Below, in pieces: positions 1 through 7,030 of a DNA stretch of 20,342 nucleotides. The notes under the pieces are model-generated. The model had not been told where the DNA came from. It worked only from the letters and a program-made list of their open reading frames with translations, and made no database searches. Position 1 is the first letter of the stretch. The number at the start of each line of letters is the position of its first letter. The stretch lies in contig JBBQNN010000070.1 in assembly GCA_038329965.1 (NCBI GenBank), positions 1 to 20,342 of the forward strand, written 5' to 3'. The stretch comes from QHCA01 sp003244095. GTDB lineage: Bacteria > Actinomycetota > Actinomycetes > Mycobacteriales > QHCA01. A program made the position numbers and the translations under genes.

Positions 1-93
1 GGCCACCGTGGCCACCGGCCGACCGGTATTGATCACCAGCTTCACGGCCTCGTCCTTGTACTCAGGAGCGAACTCCCGACGCTGACTTCCCAT
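1..93 (-). CDS. IS3-family transposase OrfA, N-terminal 31 residues (runs off window)
   Basis: Reading leftwards from the ATG at 91-93, the frame is open to the window edge. It begins MGSQRREFAPEYKDEAVKLV, the characteristic start of IS3-family OrfA, a small HTH protein that binds the terminal inverted repeat and, through programmed frameshifting with OrfB, forms the transposase. Only the beginning of the HTH is inside the window; the DDE catalytic part would lie to the left. A purine-rich stretch (AGGAGAGGA) lies just upstream of the ATG. The family assignment is confident from the N-terminus; whether the element is complete cannot be seen. Confidence 0.75.
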   Translation of the reverse strand, partial: MGSQRREFAPEYKDEAVKLVINTGRPVATVA

Positions 94-135
94 GATGAAC
101 ATCCTCTCCTACGAGGTGTCCACCAGACGGGGTCA
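1..135 (-). mobile_element. 5' end of an IS3-family insertion sequence
   Basis: The OrfA start is preceded (on the minus strand) by about 40 bases whose outer end reads TGACCCCGTCTGGTGGACA, which has the TGA...GGACA look of an IS3-family left inverted repeat. I place the outer tip at about 135, from this motif alone. The other end and the target duplication are outside the window, so the boundary is provisional. The tip lies about 8 bases beyond the stop of the neighbouring methyltransferase-like gene, leaving that gene intact. Confidence 0.5.
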
Positions 136-143
136 AAGCCAGG

Positions 144-827
144 TCACCAGATGAGCGGCACGAGGGTCTTGGTGTGCTGACAGTAGGCGGTGTAGCCGGG
201 TAACTCCCGGTGCAGCAGTTGCTCCTCGGCGCGGACGCGACGCTGGTAGACGCGGCCCAGGAGCCCCACCACAACACCGATGACTGGCATGCTCCGCGAG
301 GTCACGGCGAATCCGGTCCAGATCAACAACGATCCGGTGTACCCGGGGTGGCGCACCCACCGGTAGGGGCCGGTGGTGACAACGCGTTGCTCCGCGTCGG
401 TGCGCAGGGTGCGGGTGTAGGAGGCGCCGAGCGTGCGCATCGACCAGGCACGCAGGGCGAGTCCACTGGCCTGCACCGTGAGCCCGATCGGGCCCGCCAC
501 GGGGGGAAGCTGGAGCACGGGCAGGCGACGTAGCAGCAGCGGGAGGTCGGTGGCCAGTGCGTAGGCAATGACGATGATGCGCGTGGTGCCCTGGTCGTCG
601 CTGGAGGTGTCCATGCTGGACGCGCTGCCGGGCTGGCGAGTGAACGCCTCGAGGGCGAAGAACCCGGCGAGGCCGGCGTACCCGGCCAGAAGCCAACGTG
701 TATCAGCACGCGAGTGGCTCACACAGGGGGGGTGCTGCGCGTGGCGTGATCGAATGGACATGCAGCCAGGATGCACGCCACGCCGCCCAGTCCGCACGAC
801 GATCCCGCTGCGGGACGCGACGATCAT
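144..827 (-). CDS. Isoprenylcysteine carboxyl-methyltransferase family membrane protein
   Basis: The 227-residue frame carries the family's C-terminal signature: GPYRWVRHPGYTGSLL (RHPxYxG) followed by a helical segment and EEQLLHRELPGYTAY (EE...Y). In ICMT/PEMT-type enzymes these residues form the S-adenosylmethionine pocket at the membrane face. Hydrophobic segments around WLLAGYAGLAGFFALEAF, IIVIAYALATDLPLLL and VIGVVVGLLG fit a polytopic membrane protein. The first 22 residues are basic and unlike a membrane protein, and an internal ATG at 759-761 (MSIRSRHAQH) is an equally likely start; neither has a strong Shine-Dalgarno. Bacterial members are mostly uncharacterised and their methyl acceptor is not known, so prenylcysteine should not be assumed. 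The gene is bounded by an IS3 end downstream and gene stubs upstream, so it may be an isolated survivor of a disrupted neighbourhood. Confidence 0.75.
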   Translation of the reverse strand: MIVASRSGIVVRTGRRGVHPGCMSIRSRHAQHPPCVSHSRADTRWLLAGYAGLAGFFALEAFTRQPGSASSMDTSSDDQGTTRIIVIAYALATDLPLLLRRLPVLQLPPVAGPIGLTVQASGLALRAWSMRTLGASYTRTLRTDAEQRVVTTGPYRWVRHPGYTGSLLIWTGFAVTSRSMPVIGVVVGLLGRVYQRRVRAEEQLLHRELPGYTAYCQHTKTLVPLIW

Positions 828-1016
828 CTGACAGACGGGCTCTCGAAGCCCCTCTGATCGTGCCGTAGACCAGTTCCTCTTGCGGCTTTCCGCAGCCGGT
901 AGCTAACCGTGGGGTACCTGCGTCGCTGCAAACGCGTGGGAAGACCTGGCACCGTGATGTTGCAGCCCAGGGCAGCGGGCCAGTCAGTTCGGTGCTGGCG
1001 CCGACTGTGGTGGGTG

Positions 1017-1165
1017 TTAGGAATGAGGGCGTGGTTGGAAACCCGGTGCTGCGGCGGCGAGGATGACTTCGATCTCGTGGCGTACCTGCTCCTCAACGCG
1101 CCCGTCGGGCTCGAGCGCCCAGGTAAGCAGTGCCCCGTTGTGGGCGACCTGTAGCGAGCGGGCCA
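1017..1165 (-). pseudogene. C-terminal stub of a TetR-family-like regulator
   Basis: On the minus strand, a frame ending at the TAA at 1017-1019 reads ARSLQVAHNGALLTWALEPD and then EEQVRHEIEVILAAAAP, closely resembling the last helices of TetR-family regulators (LQ..ynGAL..WA followed by a final helix). A stop lies just upstream of this segment in the same frame, no HTH is present, and the homology ends where a recombinase stub begins on the opposite strand (about 1170). It is read here as a 3' remnant cut by an insertion. The identification rests on a short segment and is moderate. Confidence 0.45.
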
Positions 1166-1169
1166 GCCG

Positions 1170-1268
1170 CGGGCATGCTCACCTGCCAGTTGTCGGAACT
1201 CGGGATCGCCTGGGCTAGACCGCACGCCCTGCGGCATACGCACGCGACGGGGATGCTAGTCCGCAGAG
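1170..1268 (+). pseudogene. Stub of a tyrosine recombinase (box II region)
   Basis: The plus-strand frame from about 1175 reads MLTCQLSELGIAWARPHALR followed by HTHATGML. The P-H-A-L-R-H-T-H-A-T run is the box II motif (HxLRH) of tyrosine recombinases, holding the catalytic His and Arg. Neither the upstream box I Arg nor the downstream Tyr is present: similarity stops at a GCATCAGATGC motif (1271) on the right and the TetR stub on the left. It is unlike the recombinase that starts at 1488 (which has HCLRHSYVSH), so it comes from a different element. Confidence 0.55.
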
Positions 1269-1270
1269 TC

Positions 1271-1420
1271 GCATCAGATGCAACTTGGGGGAGCGTTCGG
1301 CGGGTTGTGTAGTCGCTGGCCCTGCTGGGATTGAGGTCTGCGGGCCGCGTCGGGGTTGGTGAAGGCTGCCTTCGACTCGCCGTTTGACCTGCGATGACGG
1401 GTGCCTGTTGCATCTGATGC
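1271..1420. repeat. 14-bp perfect inverted repeat (GCATCAGATGCAAC) around the recombinase unit's upstream end
   Basis: GCATCAGATGCAAC at 1271-1284 is repeated exactly in inverted orientation (GTTGCATCTGATGC) at 1407-1420. Each copy contains a near-palindrome, GCATC-A-GATGC. A looser third copy, GGCATCTGTTGCC, lies at 1464-1476, just before the recombinase start. The roughly 122 bases between the two exact copies carry no recognisable gene. The arrangement suggests recombinase binding sites or an element end; function is inferred. Confidence 0.55.
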
Positions 1421-1487
1421 CAGTATGCGGCATCCGGTTTGGCTGCCTTGAGTGCCACGATGAGGCATCTGTTGCCGGCCGCGGAGG

Positions 1488-2655
1488 GTGGCCGGGTTGG
1501 AGCAGCCGGGAGTGGCGGCATTGTCGGTGTTGGGCGGCGCGACGCCGCTGCGGGTGGAGTCGGCGTTGTTCGAACAGATGCTGGCGGGTTGGCGTCGTCA
1601 GCAGCTCAGCCGTCGCCTGGGTGGGTCGCTGATCGAGGGTCGGGAGCGGACGGTCCGGCGCTTCCAGGAGTACGCGCAGGGGTGGCCGTGGAGCTGGCGG
1701 TCGGAGCAGCTTGAGCGGTGGGTCGCTGAGGGCGGCTGGGCGCATTCCACGGTGCGGGGCTATCAGGGGGCGGCCGGGGCGTTCTGCGGCTACGTGACCG
1801 ACCCTCGCTACGGCTGGGTCGCGGAGTGTGAGCAGCGGGTCGGTGCCCGGCCGACGCAGATCTGCCATGAGGACAACATGGCCGTGCACGTCGCGGACTA
1901 CGAGGGCCGACCGGAGCGGCGGCCGCTGTCTCGGCTGGAGTGCCAGGCGCTGTTCGATGCCGCTGATGATCGGGCGCAGCGACTGGCCGACTCGCGGCGC
2001 AAGGGGTGGCTGACGGCGTTCCGGGACGCCACCTTGTTGAAGGTGACCTACGGCTGGGGTTTGCGCTGTCGGGAGGTGACGATGCTGGACCTGACCGACT
2101 TCACCGCGAACCCGGCAGCGCAGCAGCTCGGCGCCTTGGGGGTGTGTCACGTCCGGTTCGGCAAGGCGATGCGATGCGATGCGCGGTTCTCCGCCGCGCC
2201 GTCGGGCGGTGGCCAGCGTGATGCCGTGGGCGGTTGAGGCCTTGGCGGAGTACCTGGCCGAGGTGCGGCCACTGTTCGAAGGTGCAGAACCCGCGGCGCT
2301 CTGGCCGACTGAGCGGGGTGGCCGGATCTCGACTCGTTCGGTCGATGACCGGTTCGCGCTCTACCGGGCGGCGGCTGGATTGCCAACGGAGTTGTCGGTG
2401 CACTGCCTACGGCATTCCTACGTGTCGCATCTGATCGAGGACGGCGTCGACCCGTTGTTCGTGCAGCAGCAGGTCGGGCACTCGTGGGCGTCGACGACCG
2501 CGATCTACACCACGGTCGGTGCGGATGCGAAGAACCAGATGCTGCGCTCGGCGCTGGCCCGGGCGTTCAACCTCGACAGCACGGAGGGCCTCGATGACGG
2601 CTGGGCTGAAAAGGCAGATGGGCTATCACTGGCACCTGCGGCGGTTGATGGCTGA
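1488..2655 (+). pseudogene. Tyrosine recombinase, split by a GATGC repeat expansion
   Basis: The N-terminal part (GTG at 1488) has a SAM-like core-binding domain and then the catalytic box I region TYGWGLRCREVTMLDL. The reading frame is lost just after VRFGKAM, where the strand carrying the catalytic Lys should continue. The next frame resumes with RGSPPRRRAV and contains box II HCLRHSYVSHLIEDG, the second His in QQVGHSW and the nucleophile Tyr in TAIYTTVGA, ending at 2655. All R-K-H-R-H-Y positions are therefore present, but in two frames. The junction is GCGAT x3 + GCG (2166-2183); removing 10 bases (two units) restores a continuous frame of about 385 residues. It overlaps the HTH gene at 2594, as expected for a two-gene mobile unit. 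It could be a dead gene, a slippage-switched gene or, less likely, an assembly error. Either half alone lacks a full active site. Confidence 0.8.
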
Positions 2656-2929
2656 GCGCGGGATGTTCGCCACCACCGATCTGGTTCCGTTGCTGGCAGA
2701 CCGGGGCGTGAACCTGTCCCGGGAGCAGGTCTACCGGCTGGTGGTGCGGGTCCCGGAACGGCTCAACCTGACCGCCCTCGCCGCGTTGTGCGACATCCCG
2801 GCCTGCACACCGGCGGACCTGATCGAGCCGCACGCCGAGGTTCCGACTAGCAAACGAGCATCTGCCGGGGGCAGCCCGCCGCCGGCTCGGCCGCGGCGGG
2901 CCCGGGTCGTGCCGTTGTCGGGTGCGTGA
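2594..2929 (+). CDS. Small HTH (Xre-like) protein partner of the recombinase
   Basis: The 111-residue protein begins MTAGLKRQMGYHWHLRRLMA. It contains a helix-turn-helix segment around TDLVPLLADRGVNLSREQVYRLV and then LNLTALAALCDIPACTPADL, the arrangement of an Xre/Cro-type domain in which the last part resembles a C-terminal 'CTPADLIEP' turn. The tail is Pro/Arg-rich and probably flexible. A strong GGAGGG lies 5-10 bases before the ATG at 2594; an alternative ATG at 2618 would start at MGYHWHLRR. It overlaps the recombinase C-terminus by 62 bases, so the two are probably translated from one message. From general knowledge, similar small HTH proteins follow tyrosine recombinases in actinobacterial mobile elements, where they could act as a directionality factor or repressor. 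That role is inference. Confidence 0.75.
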   Translation: MTAGLKRQMGYHWHLRRLMAERGMFATTDLVPLLADRGVNLSREQVYRLVVRVPERLNLTALAALCDIPACTPADLIEPHAEVPTSKRASAGGSPPPARPRRARVVPLSGA

Positions 2930-3232
2930 GTCGTTGAGGTGAGCGGTCGCATCGACGGTGAGCACCGGCGCCAGCAGGTCGGCCCTTGAGGACGAACGCT
3001 CGGAGAAGTCCCGTTAGGCAAGATCATCGCGGGCGAAGGTGGGGCGTCGCCGGTGTTGCGGGCGTGGGGCAATAACGATCGTTTCCGCCCCATACCCGCC
3101 TTCGACCCCACGTGCCCGCGAACCACCCTCGAAACCGGTAGCAAAACCCGGGGGCAAAACCGGGATGTAGCAGAAGGCTCGCGACTATCGTTTTCGCTAC
3201 AGTGGATGCCGCGCGCACCCCGGGAGACCACT
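2930..3232. other. Gene-poor spacer with short repeats before the serine recombinase
   Basis: No convincing gene. A GTG at 2940 opens a 15-codon frame (VSGRIDGEHRRQQVGP) ending at a stop, which could be the truncated start of a third gene of the tyrosine-recombinase unit; this is speculative. A 10-bp palindrome AACGATCGTT lies near 3075, and repeats at 3131-3200 are described separately. Confidence 0.4.
3131..3200. promoter_or_regulatory. Short repeats upstream of the serine recombinase: possible res/operator sites
   Basis: Three spaced copies of an AAACC(C)GG motif occur at 3132-3138, 3143-3152 and 3156-3164; the last two lie in GCAAAACCCGGG (3141-3152) and GCAAAACCGGG (3154-3164). GTAGC occurs at 3138-3142 and 3167-3171, with its inverse GCTAC at 3196-3200. 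Serine resolvases usually bind subsites placed just before their own gene, and this is where such sites should be. No crossover dinucleotide can be assigned by eye. Confidence 0.35.
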
Positions 3233-3844
3233 GTGAAAGATCACGTCATCGTCAACGACGACCCGACAGCCCGCCAGGACCTGGTCGGGCTGGCCCGGGT
3301 GTCCACCGACGCCCAGGAGCTGGCCCGCCAGATCGACGCCCTCAAGACCGCCGGCTGTGCCCGGATCTACCTCGACAAAGCCTCCGGCAAGAAAGGCACC
3401 ACCCGTCCCGGCCTGACCGCAGCCCTCGATCACATGCGCCGCGGCGACACCCTCGTCGTGCTCGACCTGTCCCGGCTGGGCCGCGACACCCGCGAACTCC
3501 TCGCGATCGTCGAGGATGACCTGCACGCCAACGGCCGCCACTTCCGCACCCTCGACGGCATCGTGCTGGACACCAGCGACGACATGTGCGGCGAGCTGAT
3601 CTTCACCGTGTTCGCCGCTATCTCGAAGTTCCAGCGTCAGCAGATCGTCAAGGGCACCCGTGAGGGCCTCGATGCCGCACGCGCCCGGGGCCGTGTCGGG
3701 GGCCGCCCCCGCGCGTTGACCGCCAAGCAGATCATCGATGCCCGCATCCTGCTCGGAGCCGGACAAACCCAGGCCGCCGTCGCCACCAAGCTGCGCGTGT
3801 CTCGCTGGACCCTCAAACGCGCCCTGGACACCGCGATCCGCTGA
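3233..3844 (+). CDS. Serine recombinase of the resolvase/invertase family
   Basis: A 203-residue protein from the GTG at 3233, preceded by GGGAGA. The frame is open further upstream, but this start puts the catalytic motif LVGLARVSTDAQ (Ser24) at the expected distance. The catalytic domain continues through YLDKASGKKGTTRPGL, the arginine motif LDLSRLGRD and the E-helix region LIFTVFAAISKFQRQQIVKG; the C-terminus ends in a small HTH (TQAAVATKLRVSRWTLKRAL). Length and order match a small resolvase or invertase, which cuts and religates DNA through a phosphoserine link. A variant feature is DDMCGEL in place of the usual T-P-x-G-x-L before the dimer helix. It is complete, unlike the other recombinases here, and is convergent with the esterase gene. 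Whether it resolves, inverts or integrates cannot be told. Confidence 0.85.
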   Translation: MKDHVIVNDDPTARQDLVGLARVSTDAQELARQIDALKTAGCARIYLDKASGKKGTTRPGLTAALDHMRRGDTLVVLDLSRLGRDTRELLAIVEDDLHANGRHFRTLDGIVLDTSDDMCGELIFTVFAAISKFQRQQIVKGTREGLDAARARGRVGGRPRALTAKQIIDARILLGAGQTQAAVATKLRVSRWTLKRALDTAIR

Positions 3845-3941
3845 GCTGCGCCGTCCGGCCGGCAACCTGTGACGGCAGCGAGAAGGCGCCCGGATCGCGG
3901 CATATATGGATGCATGGGGCCCGCCCGCGGGTACAGCTCTA

Positions 3942-5534
3942 CTACGGGCGCCGGCTCCTGCGGTGCTCGCGATCGGCGCTGCGGGAACGTGCCTGTGCCA
4001 CCAGTCGCGCCACCTCGTCCGCGGTGGCTGGGCCCGGGTTGACCACGCTCGCCCAGCCCTGCACGGCGTAGGCCGGATGTGGCATCAGTCGGTCCGTCTC
4101 CGCGAAGTCGAGCCCGTCGCTGTGTGCGGCGAATTCCTCCGGGCCGTAGCCGAACAGGTTCCGGAATTCGGCGCGCCCCACCTCGATGTTGAGCCGGTAC
4201 CGTCCGGGCTCGGACAGGCGGGACTGCTCGTCGAAGTCCGGGACGTCGTGCAGGACGATCGTGGCGAACGGCCGCATGCGATCCTCGTCGGCGAAGAAGA
4301 ACCGGTCGCCCCAGGTGTAGGGCGGCATCTCCGAGCCCGGCTGAATCCGGGTCTCGGTCACCCCGGGAAGGCCGGTGATCCGGGCCGCGTCGGCCGACCC
4401 TGGCTCGGAGCCGATGTGCAGGATCGCGTCGCAGGTCTCGATCGTGCCCGTGTCCAGCGGGAAGTACCCGAGCAGGGTCACCGCGCGTTCGCGCAGATCG
4501 CTATCGGCCGGAGGTGGGAAGATCCCGGTCTCCGGGCCGAGTCGCTCCTCGTAGGTGCCAGCCTCCGGTTGCCCGAGGCCGACCGGCCCGCTCGCCCCGA
4601 GACTGCCGGCCACGTACACGTACCTGTTCTCGAGCAGCGGCGACACGATCGAACCGGCGCCGTTCCACTGTGCGGCCAGGTCCTGGCCATCCCAGTGGGT
4701 GGCCCACCGGCTCGGGTGCCGTTGCAGGTGGGCGTTGTTGGCGGAAACCAGGATCGGCCCGCGGTCCCGCTCGAGGGCGAGGATGTCGAGCAGATTCTGT
4801 GCCATTAGCGCGTCACGCACCGCGAGCAGGTGGCCGATCCGCTGCGACTGGGTGCCCGGTTCGGCCATCGCGGCATGGTAGGCGAGCAGGCCGATGGCCG
4901 TGGTGGCGAGCACCCTGGCTCGGTTCCATGACTCCGTGGAGGTGTCCCTGATGAGGCGGGGCGCGTCGGCGTACAACTGTGTTCGGAAATCTTCGGCGAG
5001 GCCGCGCAGCGCGGCAGCCTCCGGTGACCGGCCGGGAGACCGTGTCGCTTCGAACATGATTTCATGGGCCGTCCAGCTGCCCTCGTCGCCGACCAGGCGG
5101 TCCAGCTCGGGCGCTGGTAGACCGAGGTATTCGCGCAGCTCACGCAGGATTGGGCCGGGGCTGGGAGCGCCGGTGATCTCGGTTGGAGCGTCGAAGCCGT
5201 GGAAGGCGATGCGCTCGCCGGGCGGCAGCTTTTCGTTGTGGGCGCGCAGCCAGTCGATCAGCTCGCGGCTGGCAGGGTGCGTGCCCCAGCCGTGACTGAT
5301 ACCGGTGGTCAGGTCCACGTCGTCGCGCCGGCCCTGCACGTAGTCGTCGACGGCGAGGCCGGCCGCCCGGTCCGACTCGATCGCGATCGACCGGAAGCCG
5401 TACCCGGTGAGTGTTTCGAGGATCCGGTTGCGCATGCGAGGGAACGCCGGCTCGCCGTGGAAAGGCTCACCGATCGCGAGCAGGTGCGGCCGGCGTGCGG
5501 AGATGAGGGACTGCAACTCGGTGTAGAAAGCCAT
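3942..5534 (-). CDS. Erythromycin-esterase-like protein fused to a DUF6194-like domain
   Basis: 530 residues. Residues about 8-370 are an erythromycin-esterase (EreA/EreB superfamily) domain: HLLAIGEPFHGEPAF has the GE..H core (E23, H26), followed by R33/R35 and IAIESDRAAG (E53). A second motif, VSANNAHLQRH, stands where Ere enzymes have A-H-N-x-H; the first His is Asn (N266) and H269 is kept. Residues about 383-500 (ITGLPGVTETRIQ, YTWGDRFFFADED, RPFATIVLHD, RYRLNIEVGRAEFRNLFGY, MPHPAYAVQGWASVVNP) match what I recall of the stand-alone DUF6194 family. Ere enzymes hydrolyse the macrolactone ring of erythromycin with a metal-independent His/Glu mechanism; the His-to-Asn change and the fusion make macrolide hydrolysis uncertain here. 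It is divergent from a MerR-type regulator 66 bases away, which probably controls it. The start ATG lacks a clear Shine-Dalgarno. Confident on domains, not on substrate. Confidence 0.85.
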   Translation of the reverse strand: MAFYTELQSLISARRPHLLAIGEPFHGEPAFPRMRNRILETLTGYGFRSIAIESDRAAGLAVDDYVQGRRDDVDLTTGISHGWGTHPASRELIDWLRAHNEKLPPGERIAFHGFDAPTEITGAPSPGPILRELREYLGLPAPELDRLVGDEGSWTAHEIMFEATRSPGRSPEAAALRGLAEDFRTQLYADAPRLIRDTSTESWNRARVLATTAIGLLAYHAAMAEPGTQSQRIGHLLAVRDALMAQNLLDILALERDRGPILVSANNAHLQRHPSRWATHWDGQDLAAQWNGAGSIVSPLLENRYVYVAGSLGASGPVGLGQPEAGTYEERLGPETGIFPPPADSDLRERAVTLLGYFPLDTGTIETCDAILHIGSEPGSADAARITGLPGVTETRIQPGSEMPPYTWGDRFFFADEDRMRPFATIVLHDVPDFDEQSRLSEPGRYRLNIEVGRAEFRNLFGYGPEEFAAHSDGLDFAETDRLMPHPAYAVQGWASVVNPGPATADEVARLVAQARSRSADREHRRSRRP

Positions 5535-5600
5535 GACCTCAACCGTATCGTTGAACCAGCGGTTGAAACTTTGACGTGATCAAACCTAGGAAAGGGCCCG
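5535..5600. promoter_or_regulatory. Divergent promoter/operator region between esterase and MerR-type genes
   Basis: The 66-base gap contains TCAAC-CGTATC-GTTGA (5539-5554), a 5-bp inverted repeat with 6-base spacer, and two direct GTTGAA copies (CGTTGAAC at 5549-5556 and GGTTGAAA at 5561-5568). A looser TTGA...TCAA pair spans 5563-5583. TTGAAC and TTGAAA could serve as -35 hexamers for rightward transcription. MerR-type regulators bind dyads in a promoter spacer, so this gap is the likely operator; AGGAAAGGG at 5588-5596 is the ribosome site for the TTG at 5601. Confidence 0.5.
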
Positions 5601-6344
5601 TTGAAGTCTCAAGGCAGGGTGTACCGGCCGGTGGATCTGGCGCGGGCGCACGGGCTGTCCGCACAGGCGGTCCGTAACTACGAGCAGGCCGGGATGATCC
5701 CGCCCGCCGCGCGGACGGGGAGCGGTTACCGGGTCTACACCGACGACCATGCGGGCGCGCTGGACGCTTACGTCGCGCTCGTTGCGGGGTACGGCCACCG
5801 CGCGGCCGGTGCGATCATGAGGTCGGTACTGCGCGGCGACCTCCCGACGGCCTTGGCCGTGCTCGACACCGCCCATGGGCAGCTTCAACGCGACCGGGAG
5901 ACCGTGGACCGGCTTGCTTCGGCGGCTGTCGTGCTTGCTACCTCCACGCCGGCCGCACCAGGTCCGGACGGGCCTGTCTCGGTCGGTGTCCTCGCCCACC
6001 GCCTCGGTGTCACCCCAGCCACACTGCGCAAATGGGAACGCGCCGGCATCCTGGCCCCGGCGCGGTCACGGACCGCGCGGGCCTACTCACCCGATGATGT
6101 GCGCGACGCCGAACTCGCCCATCTGCTGCGCCGCGGCGGATACCTGCTGGATCGCATCGCGGCCGTGATCGAGCAGGTTCACGCCGCCGGTGGTCCCGGC
6201 CCGCTGGCGGCATCGATCGATCAGTGGCGGGAGCGGATCACGGCCCGCGGCCGGGCGATGCTCAACGGATCCGCCCGCCTCGCGGACTACCTGTCCTTCC
6301 TCGAGCTGAATCGCGGTGACGCTCCCGTCTCGTCCGATGTGTGA
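5601..6344 (+). CDS. Two-HTH MerR-family regulator (TioE-like)
   Basis: 247 residues from a TTG start with AGGAAAGGG 5-13 bases upstream. Residues 8-50 form a first MerR HTH (YRPVDLARAHGLSAQAVRNY and then GSGYRVYTDDH). Residues about 126-165 form a second (VSVGVLAHRLGVTPATLRKW and ARAYSPDDVRD). Between and after them are helical segments with no Cys, so it is not a metal sensor of the MerR/ZntR kind. The double-HTH layout matches regulators annotated as TioE-like after the thiocoraline cluster; the resemblance is from memory. Because it is divergent to the esterase-DUF6194 gene, it probably represses or activates that gene in response to a small molecule. The stop lies about 15 bases before a Tn3-family remnant, so the extreme C-terminus could have been altered by that insertion. 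Confidence 0.8.
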   Translation: MKSQGRVYRPVDLARAHGLSAQAVRNYEQAGMIPPAARTGSGYRVYTDDHAGALDAYVALVAGYGHRAAGAIMRSVLRGDLPTALAVLDTAHGQLQRDRETVDRLASAAVVLATSTPAAPGPDGPVSVGVLAHRLGVTPATLRKWERAGILAPARSRTARAYSPDDVRDAELAHLLRRGGYLLDRIAAVIEQVHAAGGPGPLAASIDQWRERITARGRAMLNGSARLADYLSFLELNRGDAPVSSDV

Positions 6345-6360
6345 ACGGGTTTTCGGCACG

Positions 6361-6775
6361 CTACGCGGACGACGCCTGGTCGGGGTTGCGCAGAGGACGG
6401 CGCCCGCCGGCGAGGTCGGGCAGGACGAACGAGTAGTGGCCGTGGACGTTGAGGTGCGCGTGCTGGTAGACCGACAGGCGGCCCGCGTCGGCGTCGCATA
6501 CCGGGTAGCCCTGTTCCCGCAAGTTGGCCAGCGCATGATCCAAATAGATGGTGTTCCACAAGGTCACGCAATTCAAGACGAGTCCGAGTACACCGAGCTG
6601 GTCTTCCATCCCGTCGTGGTAGGCCCGGTACACCGCGCCCCTACGGCCGTGGAACACCTTGCGGCCCAGGCCGTGGCGCTGCTCCTGCAGGTTACGCATC
6701 CGCTTCATTTCCCGCCTATACGCGGGGTCCTCGACCAGGGTCAACACGTGCAGCGTCTTGAAGATGCGGGAGGGC
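6361..6775 (-). pseudogene. Tn3-family transposase TnpA, C-terminal fragment
   Basis: Reading leftwards, the frame gives RIFKTLHVLTLVEDPAYRRE, then RKVFHGRRGAVYRAYHDGME, LGLVLNCVTLWNTIYLDHAL and HAHLNVHGHYSFVLPDL, ending in a TAG at 6361-6363. This is the last ~135 residues of a Tn3-type TnpA, including the conserved region around the final catalytic Glu. Family TnpAs are roughly 950-1000 residues, so about 85% is missing. Similarity ends at about 6775, where an unrelated recombinase stub starts on the opposite strand. GAACGGGTTTTCGGCACGCTA (6344-6363, approximate) just beyond the stop resembles the inner half of a Tn3-type inverted repeat, but the outer GGGG is not visible. Confidence 0.85.
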
Positions 6776-6781
6776 GGGATG

Positions 6782-6903
6782 CGGGAGCTGGCGCTGCAGA
6801 AACGTCTCGGGCACGCATCGCCGGATCGATCCGGATCTATACCCGCGTCTCGGACGAGCAAGTCCTCGCCGACTACGACACCGCGCTCCGGAGGCGAGCG
6901 TGA
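6782..6903 (+). pseudogene. C-terminal fragment of a tyrosine recombinase (frameshifted)
   Basis: ELALQKRLGHASPD is followed in the next frame by SIRIYTRVSDEQVLADYDTA and LRRRA, ending in the TGA at 6901-6903. Together these read as a tyrosine-recombinase end: L-G-H (second His), then the nucleophile Tyr in IYTRVSDE. Restoring one base near 6825 (CCGGATCG in place of an expected CCGGACTCG) joins the halves. Box I and box II are absent because the left side is cut at about 6778 by the Tn3 remnant. The stop overlaps a GTGA, suggesting it was once the first gene of a coupled pair with the stub at 7031. Confidence 0.65.
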
Positions 6904-7030
6904 ACGCCCCGCACCGGTTGAGCCTCCTTGCGCCGCAACCACGCTCAGCACGACGTGACCACGCCGACCGGGCCGGGTACACGTCCTGGGTCTACGAGCA
7001 CAGACCCGGCTACGGGTGCGGTGGGCGCGG

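Noticed and set aside
3906..4808. 300-residue plus-strand frame opposite the esterase gene
   Set aside because: It has no recognisable motif, is antisense to a gene with clear domains, and reads as the usual high-GC shadow frame.
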